NCBI GenBank assembly: GCA_040403095.1
Contig: JBBALI010000005.1
Span: 69,943-133,942 of the forward strand
Reading direction: 5' to 3'
Length of the DNA stretch: 64,000 nt
DNA from: JAQVCM01 sp040403095
GTDB lineage: Bacteria; Bacteroidota; Bacteroidia; Flavobacteriales_D; Crocinitomicaceae
The notes under the pieces were generated by a model. That model saw nothing but the letters and a program-made list of their open reading frames with translations, ran no database searches and was not told the DNA's origin. Both the position numbers and the translations under genes were made by a program. This document shows, in pieces, positions 1 through 8,742 of this stretch (positions are counted from its first letter, which is position 1; every line of letters starts with the position of its first letter).

Positions 1-24
1 TGGAATCGGCTTTTTTTGTGCCAT
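1..24 (-). CDS. Partial CDS, first 8 codons (MAQKKPIP)
   Basis: An ATG at 24-22 on the minus strand lies just past the TAG of the sugar transferase (31-29) and opens a frame reading MAQKKPIP to the window edge. The tight spacing and shared direction make it the probable next gene of the polysaccharide operon. In PglC-type loci the neighbour is often a sugar O/N-acetyltransferase (PglD-like), but eight codons cannot show that. Identity is unknown. Confidence 0.4.
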
Positions 25-28
25 CAAA

Positions 29-616
29 CTAGCCAATCATTTTGCGGAATGTTTTCCACATGATTTGAATATCATGTCCCACCGTTGGATTTGCCAAATA
101 TTTTTCATTTAATAACAATTTAGCTGGCATGATTTCATGAATGTATGTATCTCTTGGGTTTTCAGCTTCACCTAACAATCGATTTTCATCAAAATATTCC
201 AAAGATGCATAATCCGTAATTCCAGGTTTGATATTTAAGATTTTTCGTTGTTCGTCTGTATATAAATCAACATATTCTCGCACTTCAGGTCGAGGTCCAA
301 CAATACTCATTTGACCTCGAATTACATTTAAAAATTGAGGAAATTCATCCATTTTAGTTTTGCGTAGGAAATATCCGATTTTGGTAATTCTTGGATCTCT
401 CATTCCAACTGTGAGTTGGCCTAATTTGTCTGAATTGGGTTTCATCGTTCGAAATTTGAACAATCCGAATTCAACACCGTTTTTTCCAACGCGCTGCTGG
501 CGATAAAAAATCCCACCTCGACTACCTGAAACTATCAATATCGAAATAATGATTCCAAATGGGAGGAAAAATAACAATATGGTGGTGGAAACGAATAAAT
601 CGAAAACTCTTTTCAT
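29..616 (-). CDS. Bacterial sugar transferase (PglC/WcaJ-type initiating phosphoglycosyl transferase)
   Basis: This 195-residue protein matches the short, single-domain form of the bacterial sugar transferase family (Pfam PF02397), which moves a phospho-sugar from a UDP-sugar to undecaprenyl phosphate at the inner membrane and so starts glycan assembly. Visible signs are an N-terminal hydrophobic segment (about residues 9-30, with a proline as in monotopic PglC), the FKFRTM motif, the acidic dyad in KMDEFPQFLNV, and SIVGPRPE. It lacks the extra N-terminal membrane domain of WcaJ-length enzymes. It lies 15 bp downstream of the RAYT gene and one gene downstream of a DegT aminotransferase, so the substrate may be a UDP-4-amino-sugar derivative (inference). 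Confidence 0.92.
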   Translation of the reverse strand: MKRVFDLFVSTTILLFFLPFGIIISILIVSGSRGGIFYRQQRVGKNGVEFGLFKFRTMKPNSDKLGQLTVGMRDPRITKIGYFLRKTKMDEFPQFLNVIRGQMSIVGPRPEVREYVDLYTDEQRKILNIKPGITDYASLEYFDENRLLGEAENPRDTYIHEIMPAKLLLNEKYLANPTVGHDIQIMWKTFRKMIG

Positions 617-631
617 GAATGTTTAATAGAT

Positions 632-1210
632 TTAATCATTTGGAATAATATCATCTGTTTTCCAATTTTCTGGATTTCTGTAAATATAATTCATTATAAA
701 TCCATACGAGCCATCATTTCTAATTATTCTATCATGAAATGATCTTTGCCATTTAAAATCAATCAATCCCGCCAAATGAATTTGTTTCGAGGTTGTTGTT
801 TTATATGCTCCCATCAATTCCGATAACGATTTTATTTTGATTGGCGGTTTTTGGGACAAATCATTTAATTCATGCGCATCGTTTTGATTTACGTTTGATT
901 GCAATGAATCTCGCGTGGAATCGTTTCGCGATTCGACCATATTAACGGGAATATATTTTCGATTAATTTCAACAATCGCGTGAACGTGATTTGGCATCAC
1001 AACAAATTCATGCATAACCACGTAGGGATATTGTTTTTCCAACCAATTAAATTGATCATGGGCAATTTGTCCATATTCATTCAAATGCATTTTTCCATCT
1101 GAAATCGTTCCCAAACAACAAATTCTATCCTGAACACAGGACGTAACGAAATATAAATTATCACGAGAATAATCAAATCCCAATAACCTATTTCGTTTGC
1201 GTTCCCTCAT
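632..1210 (-). CDS. REP-associated tyrosine transposase-like protein (RAYT, Y1/HUH family)
   Basis: This 192-residue protein belongs to the Y1 transposase (IS200-like) superfamily in its RAYT form. It shows an N-terminal YFVTSCVQDR strand, the HUH metal-binding motif in MPNHVHAIVEI (HVH), a WQRSFHDRIIR segment and a C-terminal YIYRNPENW, all typical of RAYTs. These nick single-stranded DNA at REP-type palindromes and are usually single-copy, domesticated genes. The gene starts 3 bp after the aminotransferase stop and ends 15 bp before the sugar transferase, in the same direction, and has no flanking inverted repeats, so it behaves like an operon member and not a fresh insertion. A REP-like palindrome in this window lies at 46,414-46,461. 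The exact catalytic tyrosine was not assigned. Confidence 0.85.
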   Translation of the reverse strand: MRERKRNRLLGFDYSRDNLYFVTSCVQDRICCLGTISDGKMHLNEYGQIAHDQFNWLEKQYPYVVMHEFVVMPNHVHAIVEINRKYIPVNMVESRNDSTRDSLQSNVNQNDAHELNDLSQKPPIKIKSLSELMGAYKTTTSKQIHLAGLIDFKWQRSFHDRIIRNDGSYGFIMNYIYRNPENWKTDDIIPND

Positions 1211-1213
1211 GAA

Positions 1214-2425
1214 TTATTTCATTAATTCAGAAACCGCATTTTTAACCGCATTGATCACTATTTGAACGTTTGCATCAGACAAATCATAATAAACAGGCAA
1301 TGAAATCTCGTTGTGGTATTTATTCCATGTTTCAGGATAATCTTCCATTTTGTAACCACGTTTTTTATATGCGGTCAATGTTGGCAATGGCAAAAAATGA
1401 ACGTTTACAGAAACATCTTGGTCAAAAATCAACTGCATGATTTTATCGCGTTGGTTTTCTGTAATTCCATCAATTCTCAATTGATACAAATGATAACTTG
1501 TAATCTTATCAATAGTTGTATGCAAAGGTGTTATTGCCCACGATTCATTTTTAAATGCTGCATCATAAAGCTCAAAAATCGCTTTTCTACGGTCTAAATT
1601 TTCCTGATATCTTTCTAATTCAACCAAACCTATTGCGGCTTGTAAATCGGTCATATTGCATTTAAATCCTGGTTCTTCCACATCATATCGCCAATTTCCC
1701 TTTTGGGTTTTGGCCAATGCATCTTTGTTTTGACCATGTAAAATCATCGTGCAAAAATCTCTGTAAATAATGTCGTGATCAAAATTGGAAGGCAAATCAA
1801 AACACAATGCGCCACCTTCTGCTGTTGTCAGATTTTTTACTGCATGAAATGAAAACGTTGAAATATCTGTTAATGAACCAGCTCTTTTTCCTTTGTAGAT
1901 TGCGCCAAAACTATGTGCCGCATCAGAAATGATTAAAATTCGATTCAATTTTTCTTGATTTTCTCCGTGTGGATTAAATTGTTTTTGAATAGATTCTTCG
2001 TTCACCAAATCCATTATCGCATCATAATCACAGGGAAAACCTGCTAAATCAACGGCAATAATCGCTTTTGTTCTGGGTGTAATTGCCTTGCGAATCGCAT
2101 CAACGGAAATATTAAAATCTGCTTCATTTATGTCAACCATCACCGGTTTTGCACCTGAGTGCACAATTACATTCGCACTTGCGCAATAAGTGTAAGCTGG
2201 CAAAATTACCTCGTCACCTTCACCAATTCCCCACCAATGCAACAAAACCTGCATTCCCATTGTCCAAGAATTAACTGCTACTGAAACTTTATTTCCACAA
2301 TATTCAGTAATTTGTTTTTCAAACAATTTCGTCTTTGGACCTGTTGTAATCCAACCACTTTTCAAAGCAGCTGTTACTTCATCAATGACTTTTTGATCGA
2401 TTCGAGGTGGTGAAAATGGAATCAT
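1214..2425 (-). CDS. DegT/DnrJ/EryC1/StrS family aminotransferase
   Basis: This 403-residue PLP enzyme of the sugar aminotransferase family would convert a UDP-4-keto-6-deoxy-sugar (or similar) to a 4-amino sugar in the cytoplasm. Visible marks are the N-terminal FSPPRIDQKVIDEV substrate-entry segment, GDEVILPAYTYCASANVI, the DAAHSFGA aspartate that binds the PLP ring nitrogen, and the Schiff-base lysine in TFSFHAVKNLTTAEGGAL. Length is normal. Together with the PglC-like transferase downstream it resembles the PglE step of di-N-acetylbacillosamine-type synthesis, but the sugar cannot be told from sequence alone. Confidence 0.92.
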   Translation of the reverse strand: MIPFSPPRIDQKVIDEVTAALKSGWITTGPKTKLFEKQITEYCGNKVSVAVNSWTMGMQVLLHWWGIGEGDEVILPAYTYCASANVIVHSGAKPVMVDINEADFNISVDAIRKAITPRTKAIIAVDLAGFPCDYDAIMDLVNEESIQKQFNPHGENQEKLNRILIISDAAHSFGAIYKGKRAGSLTDISTFSFHAVKNLTTAEGGALCFDLPSNFDHDIIYRDFCTMILHGQNKDALAKTQKGNWRYDVEEPGFKCNMTDLQAAIGLVELERYQENLDRRKAIFELYDAAFKNESWAITPLHTTIDKITSYHLYQLRIDGITENQRDKIMQLIFDQDVSVNVHFLPLPTLTAYKKRGYKMEDYPETWNKYHNEISLPVYYDLSDANVQIVINAVKNAVSELMK

Positions 2426-2467
2426 ATTGAATGTGAAATTTGAACTGCAAAAGTAATAAAAATGGCA

Positions 2468-3487
2468 TTATCTCGACAAGCGTTTTTGTTTGTCTGACGG
2501 TTTTTGACGAAGAATCAAAAAATTAATCATTCCACTCAAATATCCCAAACCATAGCTGAAATGCAATATTGGAAACGTCTTGAAAATTTGAAAAAATTCA
2601 ACCGCTCGGTTGCTCATTTTGGAAGCGAAATAAATTCCAAGCAAAAGATATACTCCATATAGGGAAACAGTTGACCAAAATAAAAAACTTCCAACAAGTA
2701 GCATTAAAATTGGCGAAACAAACAAAAAGAAAACGAACGCAGGTGGCACCAATTGTCGCATGGTTGTAACCGCTTTGTGTTTTTGATTGACGAAAACTTT
2801 CCAATAGCCGTATTGATAAAATTGACGGTACAATCCTTGAAAATTGCCGCGAACATAATATTTTAATGAAATTTCTGACTCAAACCAAATTTTTCCTCCG
2901 GCTTTAGTAACCCTAAAATTAAAATCATCGTCTTGATTTCGAATTAATTGCTCATCGAAAAAGCCGATTTTTTCAAAAACCCAATAAGGATACATTGGGC
3001 TGGTTACTGTGTCCGTGAACCCTGATTTTTCCAAGGTTCTGAAATTTCCCAAACCCATTCCGAAAGTGGTGGACATCGCTTTGGAAATTATTTCGCCTGT
3101 TTCGTTCAAATATTCATTGATCAATTTGCCACCGACACACCAAATTTCAGAATTTGATTTTAAAATGTCAAACGATTTTTGCAAGTAATTGGAAGATAAA
3201 ATGTGTCGCGCGCCTACAATTTGAATGTAATCCGCAGGAACTTGATATATTCCCAAATTGAAAGCAAAAGGCGTTAATTTTTTCTCATTGTCGACGAGCT
3301 TCAAGTTTGGAAACTGTTTTTCCAAATTCAAAACAAGTTCTCTTGTACCGTCATCGCTCATTCCATCTACAACAAAAACGCTCAAAAGAACTTCTGATGT
3401 CAACTCATTTGCATAGATTGCTTCGATACATTCGCGGATGTACAAAACTTCATTTCTACAAGGAATTACAATGGAAATTTTAATCAT
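2468..3487 (-). CDS. Glycosyltransferase family 2, membrane-anchored
   Basis: This 339-residue protein has an N-terminal GT-A fold of family GT2: ISIVIPCRNE at the start, the VVDGMSDDGT nucleotide-binding loop, and an acidic NQDDDFNFR segment in the ED position. Two to three hydrophobic segments in the last third (about residues 245-325) anchor it, as in ExoA-like succinoglycan transferases. It should add a sugar to the lipid-linked intermediate on the cytoplasmic face. Its start codon overlaps the end of the upstream O-antigen-ligase-like gene by 8 bp, which suggests translational coupling. Donor and acceptor are unknown. Confidence 0.9.
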   Translation of the reverse strand: MIKISIVIPCRNEVLYIRECIEAIYANELTSEVLLSVFVVDGMSDDGTRELVLNLEKQFPNLKLVDNEKKLTPFAFNLGIYQVPADYIQIVGARHILSSNYLQKSFDILKSNSEIWCVGGKLINEYLNETGEIISKAMSTTFGMGLGNFRTLEKSGFTDTVTSPMYPYWVFEKIGFFDEQLIRNQDDDFNFRVTKAGGKIWFESEISLKYYVRGNFQGLYRQFYQYGYWKVFVNQKHKAVTTMRQLVPPAFVFFLFVSPILMLLVGSFLFWSTVSLYGVYLLLGIYFASKMSNRAVEFFQIFKTFPILHFSYGLGYLSGMINFLILRQKPSDKQKRLSR

Positions 3488-4760
3488 TTCGTTGATTTAA
3501 TTGAATGTGAAAGATAGATTTTGAATGAATTACTAACAAGCAAATCCAAAAAGTAAAAAATACGATTCCCGTTTGGCGTTGTAAAATTGATTCAAACAAA
3601 CAATTGAAAATCAAACAAGAAACAACCAAAATCAACAACCAACTTGGTGTTTTCAAACCATTGCGGATTGAAAAAATTAGAATAAAAAGAAAGGTAAAAA
3701 ATCCAAAAGCTCCAACTTCTAAACCTGTTTGCAAAAATTGATTGTGTGGATTGTATCGAATTTCATTGTTTTGATCCTTCTGAGACAATTCTTTTTGTCC
3801 GGCAGCTTTCAACTCCAAGCTCAAATACTCATCAACATTACCAGTACCTACACCAAAAGGATGCTTCCACCAAGCTTTTGCGGAAACCGTCCACATAATT
3901 AATCGCACTTTATCACCAGAAGCAATACCTTCTTCTCCTTGAATAAATACACTTGGATTGGCAATGTAACTTTTAAAAGCAACCATGGAATTGTTGATTT
4001 CATCTTTGAACGCAGGAATATTGGTAACTGTAAAAAACAGCATAAAAGGTAAAAACACCAGCAATGAAATGGCTATCCATTTATTGATTTTGAAGTAAAT
4101 CCATCTAAAAATCAAAAAAGAAACCACCAAAAGGAAAAATAAAATTGCAGCCATGGCGTAACTTAAAAAAAGCATTACAATAGCAAATAGTATATATAGA
4201 TAAATCCATTTTTCTACAAAACCTGGAGACTTTATTTTGTGCAAATACCAAATTCCTGCCATTGAAACCATTGTAAATGCTGCGAAATAAGTTGGATGAT
4301 CGATACAAATATTACTGGCAGTGAAAGCAGCCAAAGCATAATTGGTCACTGAATAAACAGCAATTGCTTTGGTAAATCCCCAAATGGAAACGGCTAAAAT
4401 ACCAAGCGATAAACCGATAATAGGAAATGACAATTTTAATACAAACTTGGGACGAAAACTGAATAAAAAAGGCATTAAAATAAATGACAATTTGTATTCT
4501 AAATATTTCCCAGCAGCAGATGAATTGTGCGTAAAAAAAGCACCAATAAGATAAATTACATATAGCAAAGCAAAAGCTCCCAAAACTGAATCAAATTGGA
4601 AAATAAATTGTTTTCTTATCAAACCATAAACAATTGATAAAAACATCAAAAGAAAACCCAAAACCACCATTTTAGGCAAAATTGCAATGAGAAATGCAAT
4701 CGACAAAAGTGATAGATGGTAAGCCAAAGCTATTTTATTATTTTCTGCAATCGATTCCAT
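3480..4760 (-). CDS. O-antigen ligase / polymerase-like membrane protein (Wzy/WaaL family)
   Basis: This 426-residue protein has about eleven membrane segments and a soluble loop before the last ones. The loop carries the RYNPHNQFLQTGLEVGAFGF motif, whose histidine-containing form is typical of the Wzy_C/O-antigen ligase superfamily (PF04932). Members join or polymerise undecaprenyl-linked glycans on the periplasmic side. Sequence alone does not separate a ligase from a polymerase. A second, unrelated-looking polymerase candidate lies two genes upstream (5736-7391), so the two may split these roles. It overlaps the upstream GT4 gene by 1 bp (TAATG). Confidence 0.85.
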   Translation of the reverse strand: MESIAENNKIALAYHLSLLSIAFLIAILPKMVVLGFLLMFLSIVYGLIRKQFIFQFDSVLGAFALLYVIYLIGAFFTHNSSAAGKYLEYKLSFILMPFLFSFRPKFVLKLSFPIIGLSLGILAVSIWGFTKAIAVYSVTNYALAAFTASNICIDHPTYFAAFTMVSMAGIWYLHKIKSPGFVEKWIYLYILFAIVMLFLSYAMAAILFFLLVVSFLIFRWIYFKINKWIAISLLVFLPFMLFFTVTNIPAFKDEINNSMVAFKSYIANPSVFIQGEEGIASGDKVRLIMWTVSAKAWWKHPFGVGTGNVDEYLSLELKAAGQKELSQKDQNNEIRYNPHNQFLQTGLEVGAFGFFTFLFILIFSIRNGLKTPSWLLILVVSCLIFNCLFESILQRQTGIVFFTFWICLLVIHSKSIFHIQLNQRND

Positions 4761-5746
4761 TAATGAAACTTTTTAATGGCAGTAAAATAAATATTCTCCA
4801 CTTTTTTAACCACACTCAAATAATCAATACCCTGTGCTTTCAAGACTTCCAAACCATTTGTGTCATTGATATTTGATTCAATAATAAATCGAACTTTTTG
4901 AGCAATTTCGGAAGTACTTTGAGGAACGACAAAACAATTTTGAACGTTTTCAATACGTGCTTTTACATCTCCTACATCTACTGAAACAATTGGCAACCCG
5001 CAAGCCATTGCTTCCTTTATCACCATTGGGCTTCCTTCGCTATCGGAACACAAAATAGTCGCTAAACAAGCATTTAAATATGTTGGAATTTCATTTGGAG
5101 TTACATTTCCATTCAAAGATAAAAGTTCCACGTTCAAATCTTTTAACAACACTACCACTCCATTGGCAATATCTAATCTTTTAACAACGGGATTATTTGC
5201 GTTGAAAAAAATGTAATTGATTGAGTCAACTAAATCCAATTGCTTTTTACATTCAGTAATATCCATTTTTTTAAAAAGTCTGGTATTAATTCCTGAAGGT
5301 ACGACGGTAGACTTTTCCTTTCCTACAGGCAAATTATCCTGTAATCGTTCACTGACACAAATAATCTGTTGTGCACGTTGGGCTGCTTTTTTACTCAAAA
5401 ATTTTCCCAGTTTTTCACGGATCCAATGCACATCGCTGGTATAATTCATGTCGCTTCCTTGAAAAGAAACCACGAAAGGAACATTTTTTATTCTAGAAGC
5501 AAAAAATGCATTGATCGTGCCATAATGGGCATGAATTAAATCAGGATTGAAATCGTTAACCAACTGCCTAAAAGTCTTTAATTGACTAAAAAAGCCTTTG
5601 ATTGAAAAAGCAGTTTTAAAAAAGAAAACTTCGTTTGTATGTCCAATTTCAGTCAAATCTTCAACCTGTCTTTTGGCAAAAATAAAAGACGATGGCAATG
5701 GATGATAGGGAATTACATGAATAATTTTTAACTTTCTATCTTCCAT
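4760..5746 (-). CDS. Glycosyltransferase family 4
   Basis: This 328-residue GT-B enzyme shows an N-terminal KIIHVIPYHPLPSSFIFAKRQ segment, HAHYGTINAFFAS (typical of GT4 acceptor domains), IICVSERL in the hinge, and the C-terminal donor-site block SDSEGSPMVIKEAMACGLPIVSVDVGDV with the conserved glutamates. It is a retaining transferase acting in the cytoplasm on the lipid-linked oligosaccharide. It is slightly shorter than the usual 360-400 residues. Its start overlaps the end of the membrane polymerase gene by 11 bp, so it sits within the same operon. Confidence 0.92.
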   Translation of the reverse strand: MEDRKLKIIHVIPYHPLPSSFIFAKRQVEDLTEIGHTNEVFFFKTAFSIKGFFSQLKTFRQLVNDFNPDLIHAHYGTINAFFASRIKNVPFVVSFQGSDMNYTSDVHWIREKLGKFLSKKAAQRAQQIICVSERLQDNLPVGKEKSTVVPSGINTRLFKKMDITECKKQLDLVDSINYIFFNANNPVVKRLDIANGVVVLLKDLNVELLSLNGNVTPNEIPTYLNACLATILCSDSEGSPMVIKEAMACGLPIVSVDVGDVKARIENVQNCFVVPQSTSEIAQKVRFIIESNINDTNGLEVLKAQGIDYLSVVKKVENIYFTAIKKFH

Positions 5747-7391
5747 TTTTTGACCTGAATTGATTTATCATTTTATTGACAAAGATTGACATAAACACGA
5801 TAAATATAGGAATTATGACGCTTTCATACAATAAAGCTTTGAATGATTCAGGTCCTGAGCGAACCATCATGGCGCCAAATCCCGTTATTCCGCAAAGTGC
5901 GATGAATGCGAAAAGTTGGTATAAACTACTTTTGGATTTTGTAGAAAGATAAAATGGTAAAAGCAAAATCACTGTAAGAAAAAGTGGTCCTAAAATCAGC
6001 CCTAAATAGGAGAAATTTAAATACCATGCAGTAATGTAATTGATTGTAAAACCTTGACCATCTTTAAATTTCATTTCTTGAGCATAATAAGAATAAGCAT
6101 CTAAAGGTCGATTTTTTACAGAAGTTGAAGGTACAAAGGAGTACAACAAATTCTTGAAACTAAAACCGATTTTTGGTGAAACATTTTTAGATAAAACACC
6201 ATACATTGAAAAATGTCCAGCAAATAGTTCGTTACTGAAAATCATGTTGGTTAGCGTCAAGGTAATTTTAGTGAAAAACGATATATTCTGATAAGCCATT
6301 GAGATGTGACTATTTGCAATTTTCATCTTTTTACTATCGACCAAAATATAACTAGGATGTTTTTGTAGTTGCTGCATAAACAAATCTTTGTTCATCACCA
6401 AAGTATCGTGCTTTAAAAAAACAACTGTATCTTTCATGGCGTTTGCAGCAATGATTTCAGCAGATTTTTGGGGAGACTTATGAGACACAAAAGTCCTGTC
6501 ACTCGAGTATAAAACAGCTTCTTTCATTTTTTCTTTGGTAGAAAGCACGGAAGTTAAACCCGATTTGGAAGCAATTACTGGCATCAAACTGCGGATAGGA
6601 TCGTTTAGCATCAAAATGAAAAACCAAACAGCTATCACCATGAAATATAACTTTTTATTCTGACGAATGCTTCTAAAGGGATAAGACATCAATATGAGCA
6701 CCAAAATTCCACCAAAAAATGTTTCATGACGTGATCCAATCATCACTAAATACAGATTACAAATCACAAAAACGGACCAAAATAATAAACCAGGTTTTCG
6801 CACTTGCACAGATTCCTGCTTTTGTTTAAGATATAAACCAACATATAAAAATAGGCTTACAATCATAATCCAACAAGCGTATTGGTGCAAAGTGTAGCCA
6901 TTAATTGAAGCAGATCGGATATTAATATAAACAGATTCGTTGAGTATTAATGAATAGCTTATAACATCTTTTACAATCCACAAAGAAATGAAAAGGAAAA
7001 AAATTGCTGTTAACGTAAAAACTCCAGGATTCAGATAAATTGGCGTTGTATTTCCTTGTTTTTTTGGTCTTTTCTTCAATTGTATTAATCCGATCCAAAT
7101 GAAAATTTGAAATAAGATGATGAAAATGCCATACAACCAAATGGCTTGGAGGTAAACCGCATCAAAACGTACATAGAACATTTTTTCCAATAAATAATGG
7201 TATTGAAGGCCTATTCTCTTTCCAAATCCTGTTAATCTATCGAAACTAAACAACCAACATCCAGCCAATGACCAGAAATAAAAAATGGCTGTAAAAATTG
7301 GAAAAACGATGTTTTTTTCAACTTTCCAAATTTTGATTTGAATCCAAAAAATGGCGCAAGTAATGATAATTAGTGAAAATAAAATACTCAT
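5736..7391 (-). CDS. Polytopic membrane protein, probable oligosaccharide repeat-unit polymerase (Wzy-like)
   Basis: This 551-residue protein has many hydrophobic segments (about ten to twelve) and one long hydrophilic loop (about residues 270-400), the usual layout of oligosaccharide repeat-unit polymerases, a group with very little sequence conservation. The segment VMIGSRHETFFGGILVL carries the arginine-rich MIGSRxE pattern common in these proteins. It lies between a flippase and a glycosyltransferase, overlapping both (ATGA with the flippase), which supports a Wzy role. I cannot assign the linkage made or exclude a general polysaccharide membrane protein. Confidence 0.7.
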   Translation of the reverse strand: MSILFSLIIITCAIFWIQIKIWKVEKNIVFPIFTAIFYFWSLAGCWLFSFDRLTGFGKRIGLQYHYLLEKMFYVRFDAVYLQAIWLYGIFIILFQIFIWIGLIQLKKRPKKQGNTTPIYLNPGVFTLTAIFFLFISLWIVKDVISYSLILNESVYINIRSASINGYTLHQYACWIMIVSLFLYVGLYLKQKQESVQVRKPGLLFWSVFVICNLYLVMIGSRHETFFGGILVLILMSYPFRSIRQNKKLYFMVIAVWFFILMLNDPIRSLMPVIASKSGLTSVLSTKEKMKEAVLYSSDRTFVSHKSPQKSAEIIAANAMKDTVVFLKHDTLVMNKDLFMQQLQKHPSYILVDSKKMKIANSHISMAYQNISFFTKITLTLTNMIFSNELFAGHFSMYGVLSKNVSPKIGFSFKNLLYSFVPSTSVKNRPLDAYSYYAQEMKFKDGQGFTINYITAWYLNFSYLGLILGPLFLTVILLLPFYLSTKSKSSLYQLFAFIALCGITGFGAMMVRSGPESFKALLYESVIIPIFIVFMSIFVNKMINQFRSKNGR

Positions 7392-8638
7392 TTTATTTCT
7401 TTTATAGTGTAGTAAGTTTTTATAAATGTAAGCATTCCTAATACATTAACTGAAATTACGAAATAATACAAATAGGATTTTAATGAAACATCATTTGTGT
7501 AACCGTAAAGAATTAATAAAACATAAATAATCAATGATATAATCAAGTTCGTTGCATTTTTAGCTTTTACATGAATGGCATCCAAAAAACTACGTAAAAC
7601 AATATATAGCACATAGCCAAAACTTCCTAATAAGACGATACTTGCGATCCCAAAAATCTCACTTCTGTGCTTAGTACCAAGTAAAATATTTAGAACTAAA
7701 TCATGGAAAAAGTAAAACAAAGTGTATCCAAACAAAGTTAAAAACAAACTGATTACTACAAAAACATAAAATCTTTTCTTGATTAAATCAACTCTTTTTT
7801 GAGCTAAAAAACCAGCAATTTCAGGCAATAGGACCAAACTCAAAGGACCAAAAGCTGCACCAACTAAATTGAAAAGTGTTATTGAATAAGCAACATCACC
7901 GCCGATTAGTACATTTTTTTGCATTGACAGTACTATGTAAGTTGGGAAGGTCAACAATGCCAATAAGGCAAAATCGCCTAAAACCCTCGGTAAACCATAC
8001 TTCAACATCAATATTGCATCTTCCTTACAAGATTGAATTTCAATTTTTATTTTATTTTTCAAGAAGATAATAACAATGAAAATCAGACAATTAAACAAGA
8101 GAAAGGCACTATTTAAGTATAAGAGCAATTTTACATCTTGGGTATAAAACAAAACTAAAACTGGTAAAATGCCAATATTTAACAATTGAATCAAATTGGA
8201 AAAATAGACTTCTTTTTTACCTCTTAAAAAACCATACAGAATGGCATGGAATCCATAACCAACAAGTAGTAAAGCCATTGGTAAAATATATGAGTAGTAT
8301 TTTTCATCACCGAAAAACAGATGTGAAAAAAGAGTGCTACCAAAAGTTAAAAGTAGCAAAAACAAGATGCTAACAACGGACATTAAAAACAAACTAGCAG
8401 GTAAAAATGAATTTCTTTGTGGATAAATACTCACATATCTAGGAACAGCTACACCCAAGCCAATCATTAGAAGTGGCTGTAAAAATGAGATATTTCTTCT
8501 TGACAAAGTATATTCACTGAAACCAATTTCTGTCATTTTTTCATTGGCAATTCTAAAAATAATGAATCCCAAAAGGAGAATCAAAAATTCTATTCCGAAG
8601 GTTACAAAGTAATTTTTATATTTTGTTAAAAAACTCAA
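7388..8638 (-). CDS. Oligosaccharide flippase family protein (Wzx-like)
   Basis: This 416-residue protein has about twelve membrane helices and fits the MATE-like polysaccharide transporter superfamily that flips undecaprenyl-linked oligosaccharides to the periplasm. FRIANEKMTEIGFSEYTLSRRNISFLQP is replaced by short pieces here: an early TEIGFSEYTLSRR loop and GLGVAVPRYVSIYP are typical of the family. The start is TTG at 8638; no ATG lies near the first helix. A TAATTTTG box at 8696-8703 (minus) is a possible promoter for this run of genes. The stop overlaps the next start as ATGA. A second flippase lies directly upstream. Confidence 0.85.
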   Translation of the reverse strand: MSFLTKYKNYFVTFGIEFLILLLGFIIFRIANEKMTEIGFSEYTLSRRNISFLQPLLMIGLGVAVPRYVSIYPQRNSFLPASLFLMSVVSILFLLLLTFGSTLFSHLFFGDEKYYSYILPMALLLVGYGFHAILYGFLRGKKEVYFSNLIQLLNIGILPVLVLFYTQDVKLLLYLNSAFLLFNCLIFIVIIFLKNKIKIEIQSCKEDAILMLKYGLPRVLGDFALLALLTFPTYIVLSMQKNVLIGGDVAYSITLFNLVGAAFGPLSLVLLPEIAGFLAQKRVDLIKKRFYVFVVISLFLTLFGYTLFYFFHDLVLNILLGTKHRSEIFGIASIVLLGSFGYVLYIVLRSFLDAIHVKAKNATNLIISLIIYVLLILYGYTNDVSLKSYLYYFVISVNVLGMLTFIKTYYTIKEIK

Positions 8639-8742
8639 ATGGAAAACTATCAGTTAATATAAATAAAAGGAAGAATTAGTTTTTAAAATCTTTTTCAAAA
8701 TTAGTAAAATATCTCTACTGATAACGCTTATAAACTGTTAAG

